Assembly: GCA_030146745.1 (NCBI GenBank) | Contig: JASLBD010000013.1 | Location: 1-5,901, forward strand | Source: Allosphingosinicella sp. | Lineage (GTDB): Bacteria; Pseudomonadota; Alphaproteobacteria; Sphingomonadales; Sphingomonadaceae | Reading direction: 5' to 3' | DNA: 5,901 nucleotides | Position numbers and translations under genes: made by a program | Part shown: piece by piece, positions 5,878 to 5,901 of the stretch | How positions within the stretch are numbered: the first letter of the stretch is position 1 | Layout of the letters: each line of letters opens with the position of its first letter | The notes under the pieces: generated by a model | The model's input: only the letters and a program-made list of their open reading frames with translations | Database searches by the model: none | What the model was told of the DNA's origin: nothing

Positions 5878-5901
5878 TTTCCAGGACCCGGGTCAGGGTC
5901 T

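Noticed and set aside
5885..5894. Perfect 10-bp palindrome GACCCGGGTC at the right edge
   Set aside because: Short GC-rich palindromes are expected by chance here, and the sequence ends too soon to judge its context.
5872..5901. Possible divergent gene starting at the ATG at 5872
   Set aside because: Only ten codons (MAFPGPGSGS) are visible, no ribosome binding site precedes them, and the ATG lies inside the palindrome. It cannot be supported without flanking sequence.
1..5901. CRISPR arrays, tRNA genes, insertion sequences or phage genes
   Set aside because: No regularly spaced direct repeats, no cloverleaf-like sequence and no transposase, integrase or phage motif was seen on either strand.

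Overview
The window is a compact, very GC-rich stretch of bacterial chromosome, apparently from an alphaproteobacterium and most likely a sphingomonad or close relative. The reasons are the base composition, a DUF1611/DgcN protein beside an enolase-superfamily epimerase, and two large palindromic intergenic repeats, one with a CCCAGCGAAAGCTGGG core, of a style common in that group. The lineage is inferred, not proven. There are five protein genes, no RNA genes, no CRISPR array and no insertion sequence. No gene-free stretch exceeds about 170 bases.

Layout: (1) 1-1131 (+) is the 3' part of a metal-dependent amidohydrolase gene whose start lies left of the window; its product carries an extra C-terminal CIA30-like beta-sandwich. 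(2) 1137-1222 is a large inverted repeat filling the gap between this gene and the convergent leftward operon. (3) On the minus strand, in transcription order, are dgcN (5801-4770), dgcA (4812-3823, overlapping dgcN), a structured foldback repeat (3804-3665), a secreted N-acyl-D-amino-acid deacylase gene (3656-2070) and a PhyH-type Fe(II)/2-oxoglutarate oxygenase gene (2063-1227). (4) 5802-5901, upstream of dgcN, holds a 23-bp palindrome of LysR-box form, a second inverted repeat and a weak candidate promoter.

Working model: the leftward genes form a D-amino-acid salvage operon. The exported deacylase would release free D-amino acids from N-acyl-D-amino acids outside the inner membrane. In the cytoplasm DgcN would N-acetylate D-glutamate and DgcA would racemise N-acetyl-D-glutamate to N-acetyl-L-glutamate, which can be deacetylated to L-glutamate. 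The oxygenase, translationally linked to the deacylase, may act on a related amino acid or acyl product, but its substrate cannot be read from sequence.

The points most worth following are the conjunction of the dgcNA pair with a periplasmic deacylase and an oxygenase; a deacylase whose canonical metal-site Cys is Asp; a repeat element whose hairpin contains the deacylase ribosome binding site; and the LysR-type palindrome upstream of dgcN.
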